The notes beneath the pieces were generated by a model. The model did not search any database and was not told the origin of the DNA. It saw nothing but the letters and a program-made list of their open reading frames with translations. Below are positions 8,302-16,916 of a stretch of 33,219 nt of DNA, piece by piece. The stretch's first letter is position 1. Each line of letters starts with the position of its first letter. This DNA comes from Candidatus Poribacteria bacterium (lineage in GTDB: Bacteria; Poribacteria; WGA-4E; WGA-3G). Where the stretch lies: contig JAPOOP010000439.1 of the NCBI GenBank assembly GCA_026713385.1, positions 1-33,219 on the forward strand, in the 5' to 3' direction. A program made the position numbers and the translations under genes.

Positions 8302-11300
8302 TGTCAGATCCTTTTGAAACCTATGAACTTCTTTGTGATTCTTACATCCGTTACATACAAACAATAATGGGCTTCAATAGTGAGAAATTAGAGGAAGAAA
8401 GGGATAAATTATTACGCGAAAAAGGCTTGCTTTTCCAAGAACCCCGCTTTGAACCGATTTTTCCTTATTCTTCCTCAGGCAAAAGCTTGTCTCAGTTATG
8501 CATGGATTTAAAGTTACCCGCTGCCCTTGGAGAATTTCTGGCAGCAGGCGGGAACGAGGGGCTTGCACCAATAGATCGAACACTCTATAAACACCAAGCA
8601 GAAGCAATTAAAGCATCTGTTATTGATGGTGAGGATGTTGTTGTTACAACTGGCACCGGTTCTGGAAAAACAGAATGCTTTTTGCTGCCAATCTTCAGTT
8701 ATCTTATCAAGGAGTCCCAAAACTGGAGTGTTTACGGGGAAAGAAATCCAGAGCATCCGTGGTGGCAAACCCAACAGAAGCGTGTTCCACAGCGTGAGGG
8801 TGAAAACCGGCCTGCTGCCATCCGAGCGTTAATTTTGTATCCACTCAATGCACTTGTTGAAGACCAACTCATGCGGCTCAGGCGCGCTTGTGACAGTCCA
8901 GAGGCACATCAATGGCTCACAGACCACAGAGGTGATAACCGGTTCTACTTCGGTCGCTATACCGGTTTGACACCAGTACCCGGTCAAGAAAAAAGCGAAA
9001 AAAATACAAATATCCGAAGACTCCGAGACCAACTTGAGAAGTTACAGAAACAAGCCGAAAAAGCTAAGGAAAACGAGGAAACGCGTTATTTCTTTTCTTC
9101 CACGGATCCTGACGCGTCTGAGATGTGGTCTCGTTGGGACATGCAAGACCACCCACCTGATATCTTAATCACGAACTATTCAATGCTGAATATTATGCTC
9201 ACCCGCGATTTAGAACAACCAATCTTTGAAAAAACTAACGAGTGGTTGGAGAAAGAGAATAGCGTTTTCCATCTCGTTGTTGATGAACTGCACTCCTACC
9301 GTGGCACAGCCGGTTCAGAAGTTGCGTATCTGCTTCGGACACTGTTTAACCGTCTCAACCTTGACCCCAATTCGCCGAAACTACGGATCATTGCGTCAAG
9401 TGCATCCCTTGAAGGAGATGAAGGTCGCGAGTACCTTCGTCAATTTTTTGCACGAGGGAAAGATTTCAAAATTATTGGTTCACCCCCGCATCCCGATAAA
9501 AGTGCTGAGCTTGAGGAGTGTCTCAAACACTCAAAACATTTTGAAACATTTAATACCGATGAAGATCCTACTCGGTTGGACCAGATTCCGAAGGATACCA
9601 TCAAATCTGCCGTCGCACAGCTCTGCAACTGCAACGGTAAGTTGCACGCCTCGACGATTGAAGATATGCGCAAAGTAGCAAACAAAGCAGCTTCAACACT
9701 AATTTCCGATGATGTGATTCGTGGACTAATTCGCTACTTGATCCGACAGAAGGAGGCCCGGAATACAGGAAGAGCTCTGTTGCCGCTCCGCGTGCATTAT
9801 TTTTTTAAAAACTTTGAAGGATTATGGGCATGTAGCAATTCAAATTGCCAAGGCGGAAATGATGAAACTTCCATCGGAAAACTGTTTGCTAATCGGCGCG
9901 TTTTGTGTCATGAATGCGGATCAAGAGTCCTTGAATTGTTAACTTGCGAAACGTGCGGAGATATCTTCCTCGGAGGCTACAAACAACAGATATCGGAAAA
10001 TGCCCCAGGTTGGTACCTGAGTGGTGATTATCAAGATTTATCGGGTTTACCTGAAAAAGGGACTAGAGATCGGAACTATGAAACTTATGCTCTTTTCTGG
10101 CAGAGCGCAGAGACACCGGCGCAAGATAGCCCTTGGACGAAAAATGGTGTCAAAAGGCAATGGGCACCTGCACAGTTCTCAGCATCTGATGGAACGCTTA
10201 TTCCAGATGCTTCGTCTAATTCTAACGGTTATTACTACAAAATTGACGATCCCGAGGGGTGGTGCTCAGAAATTCCCAAGTTTTGCCCTAATTGCGGTGA
10301 TTTACGGGAATACAAAGCAGATAAAATTATCGTTAATCGCAAAGAACAAGCATATTCGCCGCTTCGAACTAGCAGAACTGGTTTGCAAAAAATTATTCAA
10401 ATTTTCACTCAAACCTTGCAAACAACTATTAAAGAGCAATCAGATCGGAAGACAATCATCTTCTCTGATAGCCGGCAGGATGCAGCAAAATACGCCGTTG
10501 GAATTCAGTGGTCCCACTATCAGGACATGATTCGACTTATTGCTGTTGAAGCAATGGAGCAGCAAGCGGAAGACGAAGATTTAGCAATTGTTCGTAATCT
10601 TCAAAGCCCAAGGGCGGATTTTAATCGTGCGATGCGTCGCCTGCATGATAAATTTCCAAATCAAGAGCAGTTGCTTGAGTTAATTGAAGATGCTTTCTAT
10701 GACAAAAAGCCTTTGACCTCTACTCAGGAAAATCAGCTTACTGTGCTTGGGGACAACTATCCATTCACGGCTCTCGAGGATGCTGGCTTTAATGCCTTTA
10801 TCAATCTCGGTATGAATCCCGGAGGCTATGGTAACAATGTAGACACCTCTTGGGAAAAAGGCAGAAACGATAAATGGATTGAGCATAAATGGGAAGAGAT
10901 CTTCCAGTGGGATGAAGATACTGTATCAATACGTCCATCACAGCTGCTTGAAAACCATCAAATTCAACTTGTGGCAAATATTCGATCCGAATTGAAGAGA
11001 ATGATTACCGAACAACTTTTGTTTGCACGTAGAGATATGGGGTTGGAGGGGCTTGGACTGGCTTGGTGTGAACCATACACTGATTTAGGCAAATGGCAGA
11101 TTAAAGAATTTGATGTCTCTGAAATGATGGCTGCTGTAACCCGGATCCTTGGTGAACGGAGATATACGACGATTAACTATCCCTATGACGACCAAACAAA
11201 TAATCCTGCGTTTCTTCGAGACTACATCAAGAAATCGGCTGAACAAATAGGACATTCTGCTAATGACCTTATCAGAGCAGTTGAGGAACAGCAAGAATTT

Positions 11301-13700
11301 TCAGATAGTTTTAAGGGCCGTTTTGTTCGTGTTGAAAATCTTATTCTTCGGCTTGCCCAAGGGGACACCATCTTTCGATGTTCTACCTGCCAGCGTAAGC
11401 ATCTTTACAAGGCAGGTAGGATTTGCACAAACACAAAATGCCTGGGACAATTGGAGGAAATTGATAGGAATAAAGATGAATATGGAAAATATGGAGGGTA
11501 CTACGCTAATCAAGTTGATTCAGATAGATCTGAGATTCAACCCCATCGTTTCCACTGTGAAGAATTGACTGCACAAACCGATTCGGAGGAACGTCCAACC
11601 CGACAACGATGGTTTCACGGAGTTACTCTTGACAATGAAAATCCGCTAACAGATGAAATTGACCTTCTTAGTGTGACAACAACGATGGAGGCAGGAGTCG
11701 ATATAGGCGCACTTTCGATAGTTTTGTTGGGTAATGTCCCGCCCCAACGTTTCAACTATCAACAGCGTGTTGGGCGCGCTGGACGCCGCGGAGAACCTGT
11801 AGCATACTCTTTGACACTTTGTCGTCTTAGAACTCATGACGATCACTATTTCTCCTACACAGGCGAAATTACAAATACCCCAACACCCTCACCATATTTG
11901 GATCTACGGAGCACAGACATCATAAGGCGGGTGCTGGCGAAGGAAGTTTTATTCCACGCGTTTCCGAAGTCCGAGATAGAAACCTCAAACGAAAGAAACG
12001 TCCACGGTGAATTTGGAAAAGTCGCTGATTGGGCTACTAATCGGAAGAAATTATCTGAATGGATCGGAACGCAACAGGAACAGATTCAGCAAATCGTGCG
12101 TGTGCTTACCGCGCAAACGGAATTGGAAATTCATAACGGAACAGATGAACTGATAAACTGGGTTACCAATGAACTTGAGGCCGATATTAACAAGTGCCTT
12201 GAGAATCATGAACATAAAGACGATGATTTAAGCCAAGTTCTTGCGGAATCCGGCTTATTACCGATGTTTGGATTTCCAACAGGTGTGCGTTTGCTATACC
12301 ATAAACCACCAGAAATATCTAATTGGCCTCCAACATCTGGGGTCGTTGACCGAGATATTGAACTTGCGATCAGTCAATTTGCTCCGGGTTCAGAAACTAT
12401 CAAGGATAAAAAAATACATACCGCGATAGGTATTGTATCCTACAAACGTGAAGCAAACAGAATTGTAGCTGACAATGGTGTTGCCCATGAGAAATTGATA
12501 GGGTTCTGTGATAATTGCAAAGCAGTTTTTGAGAATGCATGTGAGGATGAAAATTATTGTAGAATTTGTGGATCTGAAACATATAAGCCAATTCAAGGGA
12601 TTGAGCCAAAGGGTTTTTTGACTAATTTTAGATCTGATGACGCACATGAGTCCTTCAATTGGACCCCACGTTCAACGTACTCTCGCTTACCCTCAGATAC
12701 GCTTCCAAACCTGAAACAGGAATGCAATTTCCGATGGGAAACAGCTGAAAAACTGAAATTGCTCTCAATTAATACGAATAATGATCGGTTGTTTACCCTG
12801 CAAAAGGAGCGGAATAGTGAAGTACTTGTATCTCCTCAAGTCTGCCATGAATTAAATGAAAAACGCGATTTAGGAGAAAAAAAATATGAAGCCGCCCTTT
12901 ACGCTGCTAAGACCACAGACGTTTTGTTAATCCAGGTTAACGAGATTCCAGTCGGTATTCTCCAAAATCAAGGTGAAGAATACTGGCGAGCTGCACTTTA
13001 CTCTTTCGGGTTCTTGTTCCGGCAGTTTGTGGCAAGTCAACTGGATGTATCCCCTGATGAGTTACGGATTGAAATTCGACCTATGCCTGTAGAAGAAGAT
13101 GGAATTTACAAACAACAAGTTTTCATCGCCGATGCCTTAGCGAATGGAGCGGGATACTGCCGCTATTTAGGAGAACTGGATGCTAAAGGACAACTTCGGC
13201 TACTTACATTTCTTCATGACATGGTTAACCCTGAGAATGGTTTCGCAAAAGGATTGATTGCACATGGAGATGATTGCGATTCATCTTGTTACAACAAAGG
13301 TTGTATGCGTGATTACTCTAATATGCCCTATCATCCGTTTCTGGATTGGCGGTTAGGGCTTGATGTCGCACAACTTTGCCTACAGGAAAACTACCAGATG
13401 GATATTCAAAAAGACTATTGGTTACCGCTCGTAGACTTGGTTGAAAAGAACTTAAAAGAACTCCATCAAAGGCTCAAGCGCAAGGATTATGACAATGTGC
13501 CTGTTTTTGAGGACCAAACGCAGAAGAGGGCATTCATTTTGCATCATCCACTTGCCTCAACCGGAGATTGGGCAGGGGCACACATTGCTTCTGCAATTGT
13601 TGATCTTGAGGACGCGGGATTTAAAGTAGGATATATTAACATTTTTGATGCTATTCGTAGGGTGAGTGTCGTGATGAATGCCCTGAACGAAAAACAATAA
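8301..13700 (+). CDS. Large DUF1998 (MZB) superfamily 2 helicase, DruE-like
   Basis: 1799 residues. The frame is open from 8130, but the ATG at 8301 is the start: GGGAGG lies 7 bases upstream and the ATG overlaps the previous stop (TGATG). Motif I is TTGTGSGKTE (K123), motif II is DELH (328-331), and the SAS-type motif III is near 366. Motif IV is IIFSDSRQDAA (~718), motif V is TTTMEAGVDIG (~1126) and motif VI is QRVGRAGRRG (~1155). Between motifs III and IV, and again between IV and V, lie very long insertions with zinc-ribbon cysteine pairs (CETCGD, CPNCGD, CSTCQR, plus CDNCKA and CRICGS after motif VI). The C-terminus has the DUF1998 signature ANGAGY (~1614) and the cysteine set C1659, C1663, C1668. 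This architecture and length match helicases such as DruE of Druantia. It probably translocates on DNA with ATP hydrolysis as the motor of the operon's system. Confidence 0.93.
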   Translation: MSDPFETYELLCDSYIRYIQTIMGFNSEKLEEERDKLLREKGLLFQEPRFEPIFPYSSSGKSLSQLCMDLKLPAALGEFLAAGGNEGLAPIDRTLYKHQAEAIKASVIDGEDVVVTTGTGSGKTECFLLPIFSYLIKESQNWSVYGERNPEHPWWQTQQKRVPQREGENRPAAIRALILYPLNALVEDQLMRLRRACDSPEAHQWLTDHRGDNRFYFGRYTGLTPVPGQEKSEKNTNIRRLRDQLEKLQKQAEKAKENEETRYFFSSTDPDASEMWSRWDMQDHPPDILITNYSMLNIMLTRDLEQPIFEKTNEWLEKENSVFHLVVDELHSYRGTAGSEVAYLLRTLFNRLNLDPNSPKLRIIASSASLEGDEGREYLRQFFARGKDFKIIGSPPHPDKSAELEECLKHSKHFETFNTDEDPTRLDQIPKDTIKSAVAQLCNCNGKLHASTIEDMRKVANKAASTLISDDVIRGLIRYLIRQKEARNTGRALLPLRVHYFFKNFEGLWACSNSNCQGGNDETSIGKLFANRRVLCHECGSRVLELLTCETCGDIFLGGYKQQISENAPGWYLSGDYQDLSGLPEKGTRDRNYETYALFWQSAETPAQDSPWTKNGVKRQWAPAQFSASDGTLIPDASSNSNGYYYKIDDPEGWCSEIPKFCPNCGDLREYKADKIIVNRKEQAYSPLRTSRTGLQKIIQIFTQTLQTTIKEQSDRKTIIFSDSRQDAAKYAVGIQWSHYQDMIRLIAVEAMEQQAEDEDLAIVRNLQSPRADFNRAMRRLHDKFPNQEQLLELIEDAFYDKKPLTSTQENQLTVLGDNYPFTALEDAGFNAFINLGMNPGGYGNNVDTSWEKGRNDKWIEHKWEEIFQWDEDTVSIRPSQLLENHQIQLVANIRSELKRMITEQLLFARRDMGLEGLGLAWCEPYTDLGKWQIKEFDVSEMMAAVTRILGERRYTTINYPYDDQTNNPAFLRDYIKKSAEQIGHSANDLIRAVEEQQEFSDSFKGRFVRVENLILRLAQGDTIFRCSTCQRKHLYKAGRICTNTKCLGQLEEIDRNKDEYGKYGGYYANQVDSDRSEIQPHRFHCEELTAQTDSEERPTRQRWFHGVTLDNENPLTDEIDLLSVTTTMEAGVDIGALSIVLLGNVPPQRFNYQQRVGRAGRRGEPVAYSLTLCRLRTHDDHYFSYTGEITNTPTPSPYLDLRSTDIIRRVLAKEVLFHAFPKSEIETSNERNVHGEFGKVADWATNRKKLSEWIGTQQEQIQQIVRVLTAQTELEIHNGTDELINWVTNELEADINKCLENHEHKDDDLSQVLAESGLLPMFGFPTGVRLLYHKPPEISNWPPTSGVVDRDIELAISQFAPGSETIKDKKIHTAIGIVSYKREANRIVADNGVAHEKLIGFCDNCKAVFENACEDENYCRICGSETYKPIQGIEPKGFLTNFRSDDAHESFNWTPRSTYSRLPSDTLPNLKQECNFRWETAEKLKLLSINTNNDRLFTLQKERNSEVLVSPQVCHELNEKRDLGEKKYEAALYAAKTTDVLLIQVNEIPVGILQNQGEEYWRAALYSFGFLFRQFVASQLDVSPDELRIEIRPMPVEEDGIYKQQVFIADALANGAGYCRYLGELDAKGQLRLLTFLHDMVNPENGFAKGLIAHGDDCDSSCYNKGCMRDYSNMPYHPFLDWRLGLDVAQLCLQENYQMDIQKDYWLPLVDLVEKNLKELHQRLKRKDYDNVPVFEDQTQKRAFILHHPLASTGDWAGAHIASAIVDLEDAGFKVGYINIFDAIRRVSVVMNALNEKQ

Positions 13701-13701
13701 T

Positions 13702-14820
13702 ATGAAACTTCAATCACTCCCAAAACTCCGGCCTATCACGAAACTGTCTCCTACAATGTTTGCTACCTTACAACAGTGTCCACTGCAAGCTGGACTTCGC
13801 CAAGTAAAAGCACAGCGGACGACCAGAAGTTCAACAGCTGCCCTGTTGGGCACCATCGTACATCGCGTTCTAGAAAAAGCAGGTTCAATAAATAAGGACA
13901 GCGCGGACTTAAGAACTCAAGCAGAAGCAATATGGGATAAGGCTGTAGAGCAAATGGAGGAAGATTTACAGACTTCGCCTCTTGATAAGTATTTACTACC
14001 GATTAGAAAGTGGAGGAAATTCTTCGTATTGCAACAGCGAACCCTTCGCCGATGTGAAGAAATCGCATCAAGTCAGGGTATATCTGAAACACAGGTAATT
14101 GCAAGTGAACGTAGATTCGATAGTGTCAGAAGTGGATTTACTGGTAAACCTGATCTTATCCTCCGGCGAGCAAATGGTCTCGTGATTATCGACTATAAGA
14201 GTGGTGAACTCCCCGATGATCCGCAAATCCGAGAAGAGAAAATTGAACCATGGCAACAGCAAATTTTGATTTACGCTTCAATGATCGAGGAGGAATTTGG
14301 AGAATGGCCTGTAGACGGTAAAATCAGATTGTTGAATAAAGAGGTGATCCCCATCGTAATTGATCCACGAGAAGTGAAGGACATAAGGCAGACGGCTCAG
14401 GAATTAAGAGAAGAATATAACACAAAAATTAAGGCAGGAGTAACGCATTCAGAATTGGCACAATATTCTGTTGATAATTGTAGATTCTGCGAATTTAAAG
14501 GAGCTTGCAACACATTCTGGAAAGAGAATCCGCAACCGATTCCAGAAACAGATGAGTACGGATGTTTGAGCGGTCAAGTCTTAAAAGTTACAACCGGTAA
14601 AGGTAGGAACAGTTCTATGGCGATTATATGTGAAAAATCGGATGGAAGTTCACAGGAATGGCAGATTTCAAATCTATCAACCGAGCAATTTGGAAATTTA
14701 GAAGAATTGAAGCAAGGAACTCTTGTTCGGTTGCTCAATTTTAAAATAGAATCTGATGAATCCTACCGAGCAAAACCGACTCAGACTTCTGTAATTTGGG
14801 AAGTTCCAGTGGGTTTGTGA
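13702..14820 (+). CDS. Cas4/RecB-like PD-(D/E)XK nuclease with iron-sulphur cysteines and a C-terminal extension
   Basis: 372 residues, starting 1 base after the helicase stop. The nuclease core is clear: LLGTIVHRVLE (H54), GKPDLIL (D151), VIIDYKSG (D164 and K166, the D-x-K pair) and the QQILIY Q-x3-Y motif (Q187, Y191). C26 near the N-terminus, with C260, C263 and C269 near the end of the core (CRFCEFKGAC), gives the four-cysteine 4Fe-4S arrangement seen in Cas4, AddB and related exonucleases. After residue ~285 a ~90-residue beta-rich domain follows (CLSGQVLKVTTGKGRNSSMA to the end) that could be an OB-like nucleic-acid-binding fold. The family cleaves or resects DNA, often 5'-3' on single strands. 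Here it is the likely effector of the helicase operon. No cas1/cas2 is nearby, so a CRISPR role is unlikely. Confidence 0.92.
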   Translation: MKLQSLPKLRPITKLSPTMFATLQQCPLQAGLRQVKAQRTTRSSTAALLGTIVHRVLEKAGSINKDSADLRTQAEAIWDKAVEQMEEDLQTSPLDKYLLPIRKWRKFFVLQQRTLRRCEEIASSQGISETQVIASERRFDSVRSGFTGKPDLILRRANGLVIIDYKSGELPDDPQIREEKIEPWQQQILIYASMIEEEFGEWPVDGKIRLLNKEVIPIVIDPREVKDIRQTAQELREEYNTKIKAGVTHSELAQYSVDNCRFCEFKGACNTFWKENPQPIPETDEYGCLSGQVLKVTTGKGRNSSMAIICEKSDGSSQEWQISNLSTEQFGNLEELKQGTLVRLLNFKIESDESYRAKPTQTSVIWEVPVGL

Positions 14821-14915
14821 TATGATCACACAGGGTGTGTAAAGTTTTTAACACTAAATCCTCGGAAACACCAAAGTAGATGTCAACCGAATTTGAAGAT
14901 ACGATCCGCAATTAA

Positions 14916-14997
14916 TGCCATGTGCTACATGGCACTCCGCTGGAGTGCAGTCATTTGAACATATTGTTTTCTATAGACATACCGCTCCGCTGGAGCG
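14916..14997. repeat. Three REP-like hairpins with trinucleotide loops
   Basis: Perfect inverted repeats in order: TGCCATG/CATGGCA (14916-14934), GCACTCC-GCT-GGAGTGC (14932-14948) and CGCTCC-GCT-GGAGCG (14983-14997). The last two share the core CC-GCT-GG, as does GCCCC-AGC-GGGGC at 33005-33017 read on the other strand. CTATAGACAT lies between the second and third hairpins and recurs in the hairpin element at 28035-28074. The layout is like REP or nested extragenic palindromes. Confidence 0.6.
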
Positions 14998-15028
14998 TAA
15001 TCTGCGAAATCTGTATAATCTGTGTAAA

Positions 15029-15045
15029 TCCGCGATTCAGACAAT
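15029..15045 (+). repeat. 17-bp dispersed repeat, copy in inverse orientation to 32883-32899
   Basis: TCCGCGATTCAGACAAT here is the exact reverse complement of the sequence at 32883-32899. Both copies sit beside CC-GCT-GG hairpins in non-coding DNA and beside similar CGGATT/CTGTGTAAT-like short repeats, so they are probably parts of one dispersed repeat family. Confidence 0.6.
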
Positions 15046-15153
15046 TTATTGCGTGAGTGCTGCCACGATGCGGGTTATCTGAGGATAATCATACCACATT
15101 CAGTGAGCAATATCAACCGAATTCGCGAGGCATAGGTGCTCACGCATTTTAAC

Positions 15154-15183
15154 TTGACACGCCCTTAACCCTTGTGGTATCCT
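15154..15183 (+). promoter_or_regulatory. Promoter of the ankyrin-type gene
   Basis: TTGACA (15154-15159), an 18-base spacer and TATCCT (15178-15183). From CGCATTTTAA through GTGGTAT it matches the promoter at 3282-3311 at most positions, including the same spacer length and the CTTGTGG block next to the -10. Transcription would start about 125 bases before the ATG. Confidence 0.55.
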
Positions 15184-15312
15184 ACTTTTAGGTTCACAAG
15201 GAAGCCTCCAGTCCGCGGGAAGGGTCCAACCTGCCTTGTTTCTTCCAAACAACTATAATCTTCTTTCTCTGCCTGTAAATGCGGACGACAGGTGTAACGA
15301 GAGGAGATTCTC

Positions 15313-16913
15313 ATGCAATATAAACAACTTCCCCCCAATCCAAGCCTTGAACACCTTAAGTCCCAAGCGAAGCAACTGCTTAAGGCACATACAGAAGACT
15401 CTCTTGACGCGCGCCAGCGTATCCGCGCATCCTTTCCAAAACTCTCTGACGCCACAGATACAGAAATCCAAGATGCCGCATTCGGTTTGCAAGACGCTCA
15501 ACTCGTCATTGCCCGTGAATACGGGTTTGCAAGTTGGGCGCGGTTAAAGGAAGAAGTGCTGCATCAAGAGCAAGTCGTAGAAGGAAAGTCAGCCAAAGAC
15601 CTCTTGTTCCAAATACTCCGGACTCCTGATCTCACGCAAGCCGATATTCAACGCGTAGAAGACCTACTAACTGCTGAACCGTCGCTTGTCTCTGTGAAAG
15701 ATGCGGAGGAACGAACCCCTATCGAAGCACTCGCCGCGAGAGGATTGATCAATTTTGGTAAAGAGAAATGGTATAGACCGATACGGCAACTCTATGACCT
15801 CTTCAGGGAACACGGAGCGGCAACGAATGTCGTTGCGGCGGTTCTCATGGATGACCGTGAACATGTTAAAACATCTATCCGTAACAATCCAGTGGTGCTC
15901 AAACAACGTTTTGACAGATCGAGGGAATGGAGAGGCATAAGCCTGCTCGCAATTGCCGCAGGGTGTGATCGGATAGAGATCGCCAAAATCCTGATTGAAG
16001 TGAATCCGTCGTTGGTGACGGCAGGACAGGCTGAAGGTAAAGCCCCTATGGATTTACTCGTGAAACCGTGGCATCACTCCGCCTTTGAAGCCGAACCGCG
16101 GAAACCTTTTTACGACCTACTGATTGAAAAAGGTGCGGTGCCAGATTTAGCTGCCGCACTCATAATGGATGATGAAGCAAGGTCATAGAATACATCTGGA
16201 GCGACCCTCAGCTATTTGAGAAGCAGTTTGTCTGTGGCAATCAGATGCTATTTCGTCCTATTGAAATTGCGGCGGCTTATGGACGCGACTTCATCCTTGG
16301 CATTTTGTGTGAGTTTGCCACAGTGGAGCACGTGGACATTACGCAGGATTTGGCCTCTGCCCTGACGCAAACTTTTGCTTTGGACGTAACGGAACGACTG
16401 CTTGAAGCCACCAAGCCCTCGGCTCCAATTTTGACGAATGCCCTTGCATTTGCGTGTGAGGTGTATCAGCCTGAAAAGGTGTGTTTGCTGCTCAAATATG
16501 GTGCCGATCCGAGCGCGCCCTTTAAGGCGAAGTTTCGCTACGATGTCGTGCAGAATCTGAAACTGGATGACGATGGTGCTCATACCTGCGAGAGGTTTCC
16601 GCTTTTCTTACCAGGCACAAACACACTCGTGTCCGAAAATGTCTCTCACACCTACGAGATGTCTCCACTCCTCGTGGCGATAGGGACGTGGTATGGTATA
16701 AGAGAAGCGGGAGAAGCACTTGACGAGTGCTTGGAGGTCGTCAAAGCACTCCTTGATGCGGGGGCAGATGTGCATCGGAGTTACAGGGTGGATATGGACG
16801 ATGAGATTTTGGAACTCACGCCGTTGGCGTATACACAGAAACTCGCGTCTCTGTTCCCAGATAAGCCTTTTGAAAGGATAATTGAGGTTCTCTCCGCAGG
16901 TAATGCAAATTAA
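15313..16913 (+). pseudogene. Ankyrin-repeat protein gene split by a single-base frameshift
   Basis: One reading frame runs 15313-16188 (ATG with GAGAGGAG upstream) and a second runs on to 16913. Read through without the shift, LAAALIMDDEA continues as KVIEYIWSDPQLF and on into IEIAAAYGRDF, so the two halves are one ~530-residue protein. A -1 shift at GCAAGG (about 16177-16181) joins them, which means a one-base deletion or a sequencing error. The N-terminal ~85 residues (PPNPSLEHLKSQAKQLLKAH, then DAQLVIAREYGFASWARLKE) form a domain commonly found ahead of ankyrin repeats. Ankyrin-like helical pairs follow, the clearest near the end (LLKYGADPS, VVKALLDAGADVH). Such proteins mediate protein-protein contacts. 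The target is unknown. The gene converges on the C25 peptidase gene, 3 bases away. Confidence 0.8.
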
Positions 16914-16916
16914 CGT

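Larger units (their letters stand above)
14821..15153. other. Hairpin-rich non-coding spacer after the operon
   Basis: No gene is seen. The stretch starts with a weak hairpin (CACAC-AGG-GTGTG, 14827-14839) followed by T-rich sequence, which could be the operon's terminator. It then carries three perfect inverted repeats (listed separately) and a run of CTGTATAATC-TGTGTAAATC-type short degenerate repeats that recur near 32890. Confidence 0.5.

Noticed and set aside
3393-14820. Assigning the operon to canonical Druantia I-III, DISARM or BREX
   Set aside because: Only the helicase fits. No DUF4338 protein, methyltransferase, PLD protein, PglZ or PglX is seen, and the upstream genes are not recognisable as named subunits.
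16170-16190. Programmed -1 frameshift in the ankyrin gene
   Set aside because: No X-XXY-YYZ slippery heptamer is present at the junction, so a mutation or read error is the simpler account.
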